A DNA stretch of 64,000 nt, from NCBI RefSeq assembly GCF_006704125.1, contig NZ_VIGH01000005.1, positions 361,054 to 425,053 of the forward strand, given 5' to 3'. Each line of letters begins with the position of its first letter. Position 1 is the stretch's first letter. The position numbers and the translations under genes are program-made. The notes below the pieces were generated by a model, which saw nothing but the letters and a program-made list of their open reading frames with translations, made no database searches and was not told the DNA's origin. The DNA is from Rhodococcus spelaei. Its GTDB lineage: Bacteria; Actinomycetota; Actinomycetes; Mycobacteriales; Mycobacteriaceae. Positions 47,055 to 56,052 of this stretch are shown one piece after another.

Positions 47055-48212
47055 ATGTCTCGTCCGGTGATGCGTCGCGTGGTGGCGGCGGTGAGTGCTG
47101 CTGGAGTGGTGGCGCTCGGTCTCGGGGTCGGCGGTGGTGTCGCGTCGGCGGCGCAGACGTCGGCGACCGTGACCACGGCCCAGATCAAGGCGACGAAGAC
47201 GTTGCTGGGGACCGGCTCTGTATTCCCGGGCGAGGTGGTGACCTACAAGACCGAGTTCTCGGTCACGAGCGCCATCGATGCGTATCTGAACAAGATCACC
47301 GATGTTCATCCGGCGGGGTTCACCTATGTGCCGGGTAGCGCGAAGGTGTCGGCGGCGTCGACGTCGTCGGTGACGCCGGCCGTCGACGACGCGAACAACA
47401 AGGTGTCGGTGTCGAATTCGGCGAGCGCGTGGATGCTGTCGAAGACTGTCAACCGGACGGTGTCGTTCGAGGTGTCGTACAAGGTTCCGGACAATGCGCC
47501 GGCGGGGACGTTCGACAGTGGGTTGACGTTCGACGTGAACACCTGGGGTTCGACGCAGAAGTTCGATCCGATCGGTGTGACGGTCGACGTGAAGGCGCAG
47601 GCGGCGACCACGACGACGCTGACAGTCCCGCCGAACGCGACGACCGGTCAGGCGGTGGATCTGACGGCGTCGGTGTCCCCCGCGAATACCGGTGGCACAG
47701 TGCAGTTCAAGGACGGCGGCGCGAACATCGGCGCACCGGCGAACGTAGTGGACGGCAAGGCGGCGCTGTCGTACGCCTTCGCCGCGACGGGTTCGCACGA
47801 CATCACCGCGGTGTACTCGGGTGTCCCAGGCTTCGCGGGCTCCTCGTCGGCGCCCTCGACGGTCACGGTGTCGCCTCCGGATGCATCCACCTCGACCGTC
47901 CTCAGTGTCGCCACCGACGCACAGGCCGGCACCGCGGTGATTCTCTCCGCCGCGGTGACCCCGGCCCCGAGCGGCGGCACGGTGCAGTTCAAGGACGGCA
48001 ACACCCCGATCGGCGGACCGGTGATTCTCACCGACGGAACCGCGACGCTGCGGTTCACGTTCAACCTGGCCGGCGACCACCCGATCACCGCCGTCTACTC
48101 GGGCGCGCCGGGCTTCACGGGCTCGACCTCCGCATCCACCACTGTGAAGGTCAGTGACGGAAGCGGCACGGGCGGCGGCAACGGCTCGCTCACGTCCATC
48201 TTCGGCTCCTGA
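47055..48212 (+). CDS. Secreted Ig-like repeat protein, paralogue 2 (two Ig repeats)
   Basis: A 385-residue paralogue of the preceding gene, with the same leader (ATGGAGGGTGTGT before ATG 47055), signal peptide, head domain and C-terminal 'GSLTSIFGS' motif, but only two Ig repeats. Its signal-peptide DNA is identical to paralogue 1 over 65 bases (47109-47173), and its head-domain DNA is identical to paralogue 3 over 101 bases (47238-47338), so it is a mosaic. The head carries a 'SAASTSSVTP' stretch three residues longer than in paralogue 1. It is 78 bases after paralogue 1 and probably co-transcribed. Function unknown; extracellular by its signal peptide. Confidence 0.9.
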   Translation: MSRPVMRRVVAAVSAAGVVALGLGVGGGVASAAQTSATVTTAQIKATKTLLGTGSVFPGEVVTYKTEFSVTSAIDAYLNKITDVHPAGFTYVPGSAKVSAASTSSVTPAVDDANNKVSVSNSASAWMLSKTVNRTVSFEVSYKVPDNAPAGTFDSGLTFDVNTWGSTQKFDPIGVTVDVKAQAATTTTLTVPPNATTGQAVDLTASVSPANTGGTVQFKDGGANIGAPANVVDGKAALSYAFAATGSHDITAVYSGVPGFAGSSSAPSTVTVSPPDASTSTVLSVATDAQAGTAVILSAAVTPAPSGGTVQFKDGNTPIGGPVILTDGTATLRFTFNLAGDHPITAVYSGAPGFTGSTSASTTVKVSDGSGTGGGNGSLTSIFGS

Positions 48213-48283
48213 ATCGGATCGCACACGGACTCGGATCCGGTGAGCCCAGCCCTGATCGTTGTGAAGACAAATGGAGGATCGAT

Positions 48284-49165
48284 ATGTCCAACACCGTGAT
48301 ACGGCGCGTTGCGGCGGCGGTGAGTGCCACCGCGGTGGTCGCGCTCGGTCTCGGAATCGGTGCCGCACCGGCATCGGCCGCACAGACGTCGGCGACCGTG
48401 ACGACCGCTCAGATCAAGGCGACGAAGACGCTTCAGGGGAGCGGCACGGTATTCCCCGGGGACGTCGTGACCTACAAGACCGAGTTCTCGGTCACGAGCG
48501 CCATCGATGCGTATCTGAACAAGATCACCGATGTTCATCCGGCGGGGTTCACCTATGTGCCGGGTAGTGCGAAGGTGTCGGCGGCGTCGACGTCGTCGGT
48601 AACGCCGGCGGTCGACGATGCGAACAACAAGGTGTCGGTGTCGAATTCGGCGAGTGCGTGGATGCTGTCGAAGACTGTCAACCGGACGGTGTCGTTCGAG
48701 GTGTCGTACAAGGTTCCGGACAACGCGCCGGCGGGGACGTTCGACAGTGGTTTGACGTTCGACGTGAACACCTGGGGTTCGACGCAGAAGTTCGATCCGA
48801 TCGGTGTGACGGTCGACGTGCAGGCGCCGGACACCGCAACCACGACCGGACTGACCGTCCCCGGTACGGCGACCGCCGGCACCGCGGTCGACCTCACCGC
48901 GTCGGTGGCCCCGGTTCCCTCCGGCGGCACGGTGCAGTTCAAGGACGGTGCCGCGCCGATCGGTGACCCGGTGCCCGTCGTGGACGGCAAGGCGACCCTG
49001 TCGCACACGTTCGACGCCAACGGAAGTCACGCTGTCACGGCCGTGTACTCCGGTGCGGGACGATTCCTCCAGTCGGTTTCGCCGAGCGTGTCGGTCAGCG
49101 TGTCCGGCGCGGGCAACGGCGGTGGCGGATCGGGTTCGCTCGGTTCCCTCTTCGGCTCGTCCTAG
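48284..49165 (+). CDS. Secreted Ig-like repeat protein, paralogue 3 (one Ig repeat)
   Basis: A 293-residue shortest paralogue: signal peptide ('VIRRVAAAVSATAVVALGLG', cleavage after ASA), the same head domain, one Ig-like repeat ('GGTVQFKDGAAPIGDPVPVV') and the terminal 'GSLGSLFGSS' after a Gly-rich linker. ATG 48284 follows ATGGAGG. It is 71 bases downstream of paralogue 2 and followed by a terminator, so the three genes probably form one transcription unit. The single repeat has diverged ('RFLQSVSPSVSVSV') from those of the others. Confidence 0.9.
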   Translation: MSNTVIRRVAAAVSATAVVALGLGIGAAPASAAQTSATVTTAQIKATKTLQGSGTVFPGDVVTYKTEFSVTSAIDAYLNKITDVHPAGFTYVPGSAKVSAASTSSVTPAVDDANNKVSVSNSASAWMLSKTVNRTVSFEVSYKVPDNAPAGTFDSGLTFDVNTWGSTQKFDPIGVTVDVQAPDTATTTGLTVPGTATAGTAVDLTASVAPVPSGGTVQFKDGAAPIGDPVPVVDGKATLSHTFDANGSHAVTAVYSGAGRFLQSVSPSVSVSVSGAGNGGGGSGSLGSLFGSS

Positions 49166-49196
49166 ACAGCAGCGCCTGGTCGCTGTACCAGGCCAC

Positions 49197-49233
49197 ACGA
49201 GGCCCCCTTCCCACACCGGGCGGGGGGCCTCGT
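49197..49233 (+). terminator. Intrinsic terminator after the Ig-like gene cluster
   Basis: An 11-bp perfect stem (ACGAGGCCCCC / GGGGGCCTCGT) with a 15-base loop, 31 bases after the last Ig-like gene. Confidence 0.8.
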
Positions 49234-49261
49234 CGTGTCGGCGCCCGTGGTTCGATGGGGT

Positions 49262-49825
49262 GTGGACACAACACCGATTCGGCTCGAGGTGATCGTCGGG
49301 AGCGTCCGAGAGGGGCGGTTCGGTCCCGTCGTCGCCGACTGGTTCACCCGTCGGGCGCGCGCACACCCCGACTTCCACACCGACGTGCTCGATCTGGCCG
49401 ACGCACGGTTGCCTGCGGACTTGTCGCGTACCCCCGAGTCCGACCGCTTCCGTGATCGGATCGCCGCGGCGGAGGCGTTCGTGATGGTGACCCCGGAGTA
49501 CAACCACGGCTACTCCGGCGCGCTCAAGGACGCGATCGATTCCGCGAAGGAACAATGGCGGGCCAAACCGGTCGGATTCGTGTCCTACGGCGGCCTCTCC
49601 GGCGGACTTCGCGCCACCGAGCAACTGCGTCAGGTCGTCGCCGAGGTCCACATGGTCTCGATCCGCCAGACCGTGAGCTTCCATCAGGCACGCAAGCGGT
49701 TCGGTCCGGACGGCGAGACAGACGACGGCGCCGCCATCGACGGCTCGTCGCGACTGCTGGCGCAATTGGCGTGGTGGGCAGGGTCGTTGCGGTCGGCTCG
49801 GGCGGCGCAGCCCTACCCGGGCTGA
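49262..49825 (+). CDS. NADPH-dependent FMN reductase family protein
   Basis: A flavodoxin-fold oxidoreductase of about 187 residues, reducing FMN or quinone-like substrates with NAD(P)H. 'RLEVIVGSVREGRFGPVVAD' is the phosphate-binding loop, 'VMVTPEYNHGYSGALKDAID' is the flavin-contact signature and 'PVGFVSYGGLSGGLRATEQL' follows. The start is uncertain: GTG 49262 is chosen because the terminator lies just before 49235; GTG 49235 or 49247 are alternatives. It is convergent with eccE, seven bases apart, and unlikely to be part of the secretion locus. Confidence 0.88.
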   Translation: MDTTPIRLEVIVGSVREGRFGPVVADWFTRRARAHPDFHTDVLDLADARLPADLSRTPESDRFRDRIAAAEAFVMVTPEYNHGYSGALKDAIDSAKEQWRAKPVGFVSYGGLSGGLRATEQLRQVVAEVHMVSIRQTVSFHQARKRFGPDGETDDGAAIDGSSRLLAQLAWWAGSLRSARAAQPYPG

Positions 49826-49832
49826 CGTCCGG

Positions 49833-51482
49833 TCAGGAGGTTGCTGGCACCGTGTCGACGGCCAGCGGGCGGCCGATGAACGCAGTCTCCTGGGCGATCG
49901 TGACGAGAATCAGGTCGAGCTGCCGCCCATTCGCGTGCACCACGATCCGGTCGCCCCGTGCCCCGGGCTGCACGATGGTGAGTGCGGCCTCGGTGTCGAT
50001 CGGCTGCTGCGGTAACTCGCGGACCCGGATCGCGGTCGCCGGTCCGCCCAGCGGCCGGACCTCGGTGCCGTCGAAGACCACGGCAGTGAACGCCGGATCG
50101 AACCGGGTGGGGTCCAGCGCGAGCGCCAACCGGTCCGGCGTGGCGACAGACTCGACCAATGGTTCCCAATCCTGTGCTCGATCCGAATGGATCAGTATCC
50201 GCGCGCCGGTCGCGACGGCGCGGAACACCAGCTGCTGGGCGAGGTACAACTCGCCGAACACCTCGACGGTGGGGACCTCGGGTCCGGTGACCCGTGTGGT
50301 GATGCCGCGCCCGTCGTCGTCCGAGCCCAGCAGCTGACCGCAGCCCGAGGACGGCAGGTTCAGCGCATCGAGCCGCACGCGATCCACTCCGGTGAACGGG
50401 GTCAGCGAATCGAGGTGGGCGGGGGCGCCCGGCAGATTCGACGCCAGCGCGTCCGCGTGCCTGCCCGACATCGAGACCGGTCCGGGACGCTCCCGCGACT
50501 CGGGCACAGTGCAATTGGTCAGCCGGCAGGATGCCGCAACTCGCACTTCACCGGGGCGGGCACCCGGGCGCAGTCGCACGGTGACGGTCGTCCCGAGGCT
50601 GGGTCGTGCCCACAACGCGGCCAGCACCTCCGAACTCAGGGACCGCGGGTCGATCGCGAACCCGGAGTTGCACGCATCGGCCAGCGGTACGTGGTTCCAC
50701 GCTCGGGTGAACGACTCGGGTCGGATGCCCCGGCCGATCTGTGTTGCGGCCGAACCGATCTGGGCCGCGGTCAGCAGTCGAGACGGCAGGCCGTGGTCGG
50801 CGAGGGTCCGAACGACGCGCTGCGCCGCGATCGACACGGTCCGAGCAGCCCCCTCGCTGCCGCCGCCCCGACTGGAGACCGACTCTGCCTCGGCCGTCGC
50901 ATCGAGACGAAGTGCCAGCCAGACGGTTCGGACGGCGGTCGCGGGCAGCGGCCCGACCAGACGGTCGTAGACGTCGGCGGCGGGACTGCCTGCCACGGCG
51001 CGGTAGCCGTGGCTGATGACGTCGATACCGGACAGGTTGATGTCGTGCTGGGTCATCGACTCCGCGAGTGCGCCGACCGGAAGCAGGTGCACGGACTCGA
51101 CGCCGTCGCGGCCGACCTGCGTGAGGTTCCCCGGAGCGGGCAGCACCTCGACGACCGCGGTCACCGATCCGCCGTCCCAGAGCAGTCCGACGACCGGACC
51201 CGACGGTGCGCGGAAGTCGGTCGTCTCGCCCAGTGCGGCGGCCCGCCGGATCGGGTAGCGCAGCAGCGTCGCCGCCCAGTCGAGCAGGCATCGGCCGCGG
51301 ACCGGAACGAATCCGACCGCGGCTGCCACCAGACCGATTGCCAGGGTGGGCCACCACTCGAGCCCGATGACGGCCGCGATCGCGGCCACGGCCAGACCCG
51401 TCAGTTGTGCGGCGATCAGAGCGTGCACCGACACGGTCGGCCACAGTCGCCGACTCCGCCCCCGCGGTCCAGACACACTCAT
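49833..51482 (-). CDS. eccE: Type VII secretion protein EccE
   Basis: A membrane component of the ESX secretion channel, about 549 residues from ATG 51482. GTG 51563 would add 27 residues without family likeness. Two adjacent membrane segments near the N-terminus ('ALIAAQLTGLAVAAIAAVIG', 'WWPTLAIGLVAAAVGFVPV') precede a long soluble part, the EccE layout. 'ALWARPSLGTTVTVRLRPG' and 'VEVFGELYLAQQLVFRAVAT' resemble EccE blocks. It is divergent from eccB across 95 bases. M. tuberculosis ESX-4 lacks eccE, whereas ESX-4-type loci of other actinobacteria keep it. Confidence 0.85.
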   Translation of the reverse strand: MSVSGPRGRSRRLWPTVSVHALIAAQLTGLAVAAIAAVIGLEWWPTLAIGLVAAAVGFVPVRGRCLLDWAATLLRYPIRRAAALGETTDFRAPSGPVVGLLWDGGSVTAVVEVLPAPGNLTQVGRDGVESVHLLPVGALAESMTQHDINLSGIDVISHGYRAVAGSPAADVYDRLVGPLPATAVRTVWLALRLDATAEAESVSSRGGGSEGAARTVSIAAQRVVRTLADHGLPSRLLTAAQIGSAATQIGRGIRPESFTRAWNHVPLADACNSGFAIDPRSLSSEVLAALWARPSLGTTVTVRLRPGARPGEVRVAASCRLTNCTVPESRERPGPVSMSGRHADALASNLPGAPAHLDSLTPFTGVDRVRLDALNLPSSGCGQLLGSDDDGRGITTRVTGPEVPTVEVFGELYLAQQLVFRAVATGARILIHSDRAQDWEPLVESVATPDRLALALDPTRFDPAFTAVVFDGTEVRPLGGPATAIRVRELPQQPIDTEAALTIVQPGARGDRIVVHANGRQLDLILVTIAQETAFIGRPLAVDTVPATS

Positions 51483-51577
51483 CCCCTCGCCCCCCAGTCC
51501 TGGCACACCCCCATGCCACGGCTCAGGGCGAACTGTACTGTGTGGCCCCGTAGTGCGCGCCACATGGGGGAGGAATC

Positions 51578-53044
51578 ATGGCAGCACAGCCGACTACTCG
51601 TTGGCAGGTCAGTGGCTACCGCTTTCTGGTTCGACGGATGGAACACGCGCTGGTGCGCCGGGACGTGCGGATGTTGCACGACCCGATGCGCACCCAGTCG
51701 AGGGCGCTCGCAGTCGGGGCGGTGGTCGCGGTCGTGGGGCTCGCCGGATGCGCCGCGCTCGCGTTGATCCGACCGCAGGACAAGATCGGCGATGCGCAGA
51801 TCGTCGTGGGCAAGGACTCCGGGGCGATGTTCGTCATGGTCGACGACACGTTGCATCCGGTGTTGAACCTGGCATCGGCACGACTTGTCGCCGGCGGCGC
51901 GGCCACACCGACGATCGTGAAGGAGTCCGAACTCGACACCCGGCCACGCGGCGCGTTGATGGGCATTCCCGGTGCGCCCTCGGCGCTTCCGCACGGGGAG
52001 CCTGCCGCCTGGGCGGTGTGCGATGCCATTGCCTCGGGCGGCAACCGCGCGCTCACGACGACGGTGATCGCGGGCGATCCGGTTCTCGGTGACCACGTGT
52101 CGGAACTGGGTGCGCAGCAGGCCCTGCTGGTTCGGAGCGCGGACACGACCTACCTCGTCTACGACGGGAAGCGGAGTCGGATCGACCCGAACGATCATGC
52201 GGTGTCGTTGGGGTTGGGGCTCGACGGAGTCGAACCGAGGCCGATCAGCGCTGGACTGCTCAACGCGATTCCCGAGGCGCCCGCCATCGCGCCGCCGGTT
52301 GTGGCCGATTCCGGTGGGGTCCCCTCGTATCCGATGCAGGACAAGACCATCGGATCGGTCGTGCAGGTTCAGGACGCGCAGGAGATCAAGTACTACGTGG
52401 TGCTCCGGGACGGCCTGCAACGGGTGAGTGAGGCCACCGCGAAGCTGATCCGGTATTCGGATTCGCAGGGCAGTGCCGGGATGGCCAGTGTCACCCCCGA
52501 TGCCGTGTCGCGGGTGCCCCAGTCGAACGCACTGGCGGTGTCGAGCTTTCCGGCGACGGCACCGAAGGTCGTGGATGACCGGTCGAGTCCGGTGAGTTGC
52601 CTGTCCTGGCAACCGGTTCCGGGTTCGGACGGGTCGAAGGGCGACATCCGTGCCACCGTGTCGGTGATCGCGGGCAATGCGCTGCCCGTCCCCGCAGACG
52701 CCAAGGTGGTGACGCTCGCGCAGGCGGACGGATCCGGTGACAATGCGGACGCGGCGTACCTGCGGCCGGGCACGAGCGGGCTGGTGCACTCGACCGGCAT
52801 CACCCCCACGAGCGAGCGTCGCGGGGCGATGTTCTTCGTCGCGGACACCGGCGTGCGGTATGGGGTCGAGAACGCCGAGACGGCAAAGCTTCTCGGATTC
52901 GATGACGAGGGCGCAGCGGCACCGTGGCCGATCCTGTCCCTGCTGGCGCCCGGCCCGGAACTCGGACGGCGGGCGGCCTTCCTCGCGCACGACGGGATGG
53001 CACCCGACGATCACCCGATGGTGGTGTCACCGCCCGCTCGCTGA
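51578..53044 (+). CDS. eccB: Type VII secretion protein EccB
   Basis: A core ESX component, 488 residues. It has the conserved N-terminus 'TTRWQVSGYRFLVRRMEHAL', one membrane span at about residues 44-66 ('ALAVGAVVAVVGLAGCAALA') and a large extracytoplasmic domain with 'VYDGKRSRIDPNDHAV' and 'FFVADTGVRYGVENAETAKL' near the end. GGGGGAGGAATC precedes ATG 51578. The final 34 bases overlap the end of the convergent mycP gene. It opens the rightward half of the locus and assembles with EccC, EccD and EccE. Confidence 0.95.
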   Translation: MAAQPTTRWQVSGYRFLVRRMEHALVRRDVRMLHDPMRTQSRALAVGAVVAVVGLAGCAALALIRPQDKIGDAQIVVGKDSGAMFVMVDDTLHPVLNLASARLVAGGAATPTIVKESELDTRPRGALMGIPGAPSALPHGEPAAWAVCDAIASGGNRALTTTVIAGDPVLGDHVSELGAQQALLVRSADTTYLVYDGKRSRIDPNDHAVSLGLGLDGVEPRPISAGLLNAIPEAPAIAPPVVADSGGVPSYPMQDKTIGSVVQVQDAQEIKYYVVLRDGLQRVSEATAKLIRYSDSQGSAGMASVTPDAVSRVPQSNALAVSSFPATAPKVVDDRSSPVSCLSWQPVPGSDGSKGDIRATVSVIAGNALPVPADAKVVTLAQADGSGDNADAAYLRPGTSGLVHSTGITPTSERRGAMFFVADTGVRYGVENAETAKLLGFDDEGAAAPWPILSLLAPGPELGRRAAFLAHDGMAPDDHPMVVSPPAR

Positions 53045-54390
53045 AGCCGGCGGCGCAGCGGAAACGAGGCGAGCAGCCCGAGACCCAGCAGCGCGGCTAC
53101 CCCGCCGGCTCCGGCGAGCGCGACGTCGCGGGGCCGGTGATCGGGCGGCGGGGCGGGGGCGGGGATCGCCAGCTCGACGGACTGGGTGCCGGGCCCGGCC
53201 CGGCCCGGCGCAGCGGTCACCGCGGCAAACGGATCGATCACGCCGTGGCCCACGTAGGGATCCCAGCCTGCTGCGGGGGCGTGCGCGGTCGCCTCGATCC
53301 GGTCCATCACCTGTCGCGCGGTCAGTTCGGGATACCGGGCCCGGATGAGCGCTGCGGTACCCGCCACGTACGGGGCCGCGAAGCTGGTGCCCTGGACCGG
53401 GCCCCCGTTCGTCGAGTCGGTCACCCCGGACGGCTGCAGGCGACGCGGGTCCAACGAGGTGATGTCGGTGCCGGGAGCGGCGACGTCCACCCATGGACCC
53501 GGCAGGGTGAACTCGGACGGTGAACCGTCGGGATTGACCGAGCCCACCGCGAGAACCTGGTCGTCGTACCAGGCGGGTGTCGCGATGGTCGTGACGGAAT
53601 CCCACAGATTCGCGTGTGGTGTCGCGGGATTCGGTGCCGGATTCGACGTGCGGCACGTGTCGCTGTCGAGGTTTCCAGCAGCCGCGACGATGACGACGTC
53701 CTTCACGCGCGACGCATAGTCGATGGCCGCACCCAGCGCGGGGTTGTCGCCCGACCCGGCCGGTATACAGGCGACTTCGGAGATGTTGACGACCGTCGCA
53801 CCCAGGTCCGCTGCCCGACGGATTGCGCTCGCGAGGGTGCCGACATTGCCGACGCCGCGCGCGTTCTGGCCCTCCGCATCGCGGCGGCCGCCGACCTCGC
53901 GGTAGATGTTGCTGGACTGCCGGATACTGAGGATCCGGGCGTCCGGTGCGACGCCCGCGAAACCCGTTTCCGGACTTCGCGTCGCCGCGATGATGCCCGC
54001 GACGAGTGTGCCGTGACCGTCGCAGTCCGACGTGCCGTCGCCGCTGGACACGTAGTCCCCACCGGGGATCAGTCCGGGGAGTCGGCTGTGCCGTTCCACA
54101 CCGGTGTCGATGACCGCGACGACCTGGCCGCGGCCGGTGCTGAGCGGCCACACCGCTTCCAGGTCGAGTGCCCGTTGCGGTGTGGGCGTCTGTGCGAGAT
54201 CGGCGGCGGGTGCGGTCACCGTGCAGGGGTCACGCAGTTCGGTCGGCGGCGGCACCGGTGCCGAATTGGGTGGCAGCCGACCGGGATCGACGGTCGGTGG
54301 CGGCACGGCGGCCGCGACCGCAGGGTTCGCGCCGACGGCGAGGACCATGCCGACCAGGGCGACCCGCAGCCGGGAACCGCGGCGCGTCAC
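53011..54390 (-). CDS. mycP: Type VII secretion-associated serine protease, mycosin
   Basis: A subtilisin-like membrane-anchored protease of the ESX system, 459 residues from GTG 54390, which overlaps the eccD stop (GTGA). A signal peptide ('LVGMVLAVGANPAVAAAV') is followed by a Pro-rich segment and the S8 domain. Triad: Asp in 'VVAVIDTGVERH', His in 'DCDGHGTLVAGI', Ser in 'GTSFAAPYVAG'; oxyanion Asn in 'VIVAAAGN'. A C-terminal membrane helix ('VALAGAGGVAALLGLGLLAS') ends in a basic tail. Mycosins stabilise the channel and process substrates. The 3' ends of mycP and eccB overlap by 34 bases. Confidence 0.96.
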   Translation of the reverse strand: MTRRGSRLRVALVGMVLAVGANPAVAAAVPPPTVDPGRLPPNSAPVPPPTELRDPCTVTAPAADLAQTPTPQRALDLEAVWPLSTGRGQVVAVIDTGVERHSRLPGLIPGGDYVSSGDGTSDCDGHGTLVAGIIAATRSPETGFAGVAPDARILSIRQSSNIYREVGGRRDAEGQNARGVGNVGTLASAIRRAADLGATVVNISEVACIPAGSGDNPALGAAIDYASRVKDVVIVAAAGNLDSDTCRTSNPAPNPATPHANLWDSVTTIATPAWYDDQVLAVGSVNPDGSPSEFTLPGPWVDVAAPGTDITSLDPRRLQPSGVTDSTNGGPVQGTSFAAPYVAGTAALIRARYPELTARQVMDRIEATAHAPAAGWDPYVGHGVIDPFAAVTAAPGRAGPGTQSVELAIPAPAPPPDHRPRDVALAGAGGVAALLGLGLLASFPLRRRLQRAGGDTTIG

Positions 54391-55856
54391 AGGCCACGCA
54401 TGGTCGCGAACAGTCCGGAGACCCAGCAGACCAACGGAATCACCGCGGCGATGGCCGCGTAGTCGAGCAGTTCGACGCAACGGCGCAGGACCGGCGAGAA
54501 GGTGTGGTTGGGCGCGAGCACGCCGAGCGCCATTGCGGCACAGACGCCGAGGACTGCCACCGCGAAGACCGCCGGCGCCTGGCCGGGACTGGTGACGGCC
54601 GCACCGACGAGGAGCGCGACGAGGATCGCGGCGCCCGAGGAGATCAGTGGGACGGCCTGGGCAGCGCTCGCGTAAGCCCGTCCGCGCAGCATCAGCACGG
54701 TCGCGCACACCACAGCCAGGACCGTTCCCGGCCAGTAGATCCCGCCGTCGGTGAATGTGCCGGCCGCCAGCAGCGCACCACCTGTCGCGGTCACGGCGGT
54801 CGCGACGACCAGACCGGTCAGGTACTGACGAGCCTGCGCGGCCTTGGCCTCGAGGCCGACGAAGGAGGGCAGGGGACCGGGTGCGGCTTCGTCCAGTTCC
54901 TCGGCGTCGAGCGGGGATCCCGGTGCCGGGACCGGGGGCAGCGGAAGCTTCGCGAGCAGCATTGCCAGCCGTGGCGCGACGGCGAGGCCTGCGAGGGCGG
55001 CCGCGACGACCCCGGCGCCGATCGAGTCGGTGGGGAGTTCGGTCGCGGCGCCGACCGCGGCCGCCGCACCTGCCAGCAGGGATCCGGCGGCGGTGGCCGT
55101 GCACAGTGCGAGGCCCACCCCGCTCGTCCGCATCGCCAGGATCGCGGCGGCGGCACAGGTGACCGAGCCGAGGAGCAGGTTGGCCGCGCCGAGGTGGCCC
55201 GGTACCAGCAGCGCTCCGGCCGTCGCGGCCACCGGCAGTGCGAACCCGCACAGGGCGGTGGCGGACGGGCGGTCACCGTAGACCCGGCTGACCACCACTC
55301 CCGCAGTCAGCAGCAGGGCCGCCACCACCAGGGCGGCGAAAGCTCCCACGAGGCTTTCGGACTCGGCTCGGGACCGCAACAGTGCCATCGATCCGGCGAG
55401 GATGGCGGTGCTTGCCGTGGCGATGCCTGTCGCGCGCGCGGTCGCCGGGGTCCAGCGACGGAAGTTCTGGGCGTCGATCGCGGCGACGTTGTGCATGAGG
55501 TCGTCGAACAGCGGTGCCGGCGCGCGGGTCGTGGCGGAATGCAGGACGAGCAGGTCGCCGTCGAGAATCCCGTGCTCGTCGAGGCTGAGTGTGGACGACA
55601 GCGGCGCCTGGCCGATCCGGGACAGTACCCATTCGGTCGCCTCGGTTGTCGACCGTGTGCTCGTGTGATCATCTGATGCACCGTGCATTTCGATCATGTC
55701 GACGATGCCGGGCAGGATCAGCGCGAGCGGCACGCCGAACGGCAGCGCCAGGTCGACCTGGGTCTGGTCGGTGAGAACCGTCAGTCGGCACAGATCCGTG
55801 CGTGCGCTGCGTCGGCCGGCTGTCGTGCCCGCGATCGCGCCGAGATTGTCCGTCAC
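54387..55856 (-). CDS. eccD: Type VII secretion integral membrane protein EccD
   Basis: The main channel-forming membrane protein of ESX, 489 residues. An N-terminal ubiquitin-like domain ('CRLTVLTDQTQVDLALPFGV', 'LDEHGILDGDLLVLHSA') of about 110 residues is followed by about eleven membrane spans and a charged cytoplasmic loop in the middle ('DAEELDEAAPGPLPSF'). The family ending '...LVCWVSGLFATMRGL' is seen. Its stop overlaps the mycP GTG, so eccD-mycP are coupled. It is divergent from eccC over 196 bases. Confidence 0.95.
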   Translation of the reverse strand: MTDNLGAIAGTTAGRRSARTDLCRLTVLTDQTQVDLALPFGVPLALILPGIVDMIEMHGASDDHTSTRSTTEATEWVLSRIGQAPLSSTLSLDEHGILDGDLLVLHSATTRAPAPLFDDLMHNVAAIDAQNFRRWTPATARATGIATASTAILAGSMALLRSRAESESLVGAFAALVVAALLLTAGVVVSRVYGDRPSATALCGFALPVAATAGALLVPGHLGAANLLLGSVTCAAAAILAMRTSGVGLALCTATAAGSLLAGAAAAVGAATELPTDSIGAGVVAAALAGLAVAPRLAMLLAKLPLPPVPAPGSPLDAEELDEAAPGPLPSFVGLEAKAAQARQYLTGLVVATAVTATGGALLAAGTFTDGGIYWPGTVLAVVCATVLMLRGRAYASAAQAVPLISSGAAILVALLVGAAVTSPGQAPAVFAVAVLGVCAAMALGVLAPNHTFSPVLRRCVELLDYAAIAAVIPLVCWVSGLFATMRGL

Positions 55857-55939
55857 TGTCGTCCCCCCGCCCGATGCGCGCAGGTCCCCACCTGCGCGGT
55901 TCCGTGTCGGAACACGGGCACTCTACACAGAGTCGGGGG

Positions 55940-55965
55940 CTCGAGGGGTGCCGCGGGCACTCGAG
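55940..55965. promoter_or_regulatory. Dyad in the eccD-eccC divergent spacer
   Basis: CTCGAG arms flank an inner TGCC/GGCA pair with a three-base bulge (26 bases in all) in the only divergent gap that drives both halves of the ESX locus. It is a candidate operator or bulged hairpin, not identified with a known regulator. Confidence 0.35.
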
Positions 55966-56052
55966 ATGGGTTACTCTTCGGCGCTCGACGTTTCGGTCCT
56001 GGGGAGGGGCCGCCGCGGGCGAACTGCTGAAGGACCAGGGGGGTGAACGCGC

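Noticed and set aside
45237..49165. Ig repeat DNA as a CRISPR or mobile-element array
   Set aside because: The repeats are coding, ~280 bases long, diverged and in frame; there are no short identical spacers or repeats and no transposase.
51483..51563. Upstream GTG start for eccE
   Set aside because: The extra 27 residues show no EccE likeness and would reach to within 14 bases of the eccB start.
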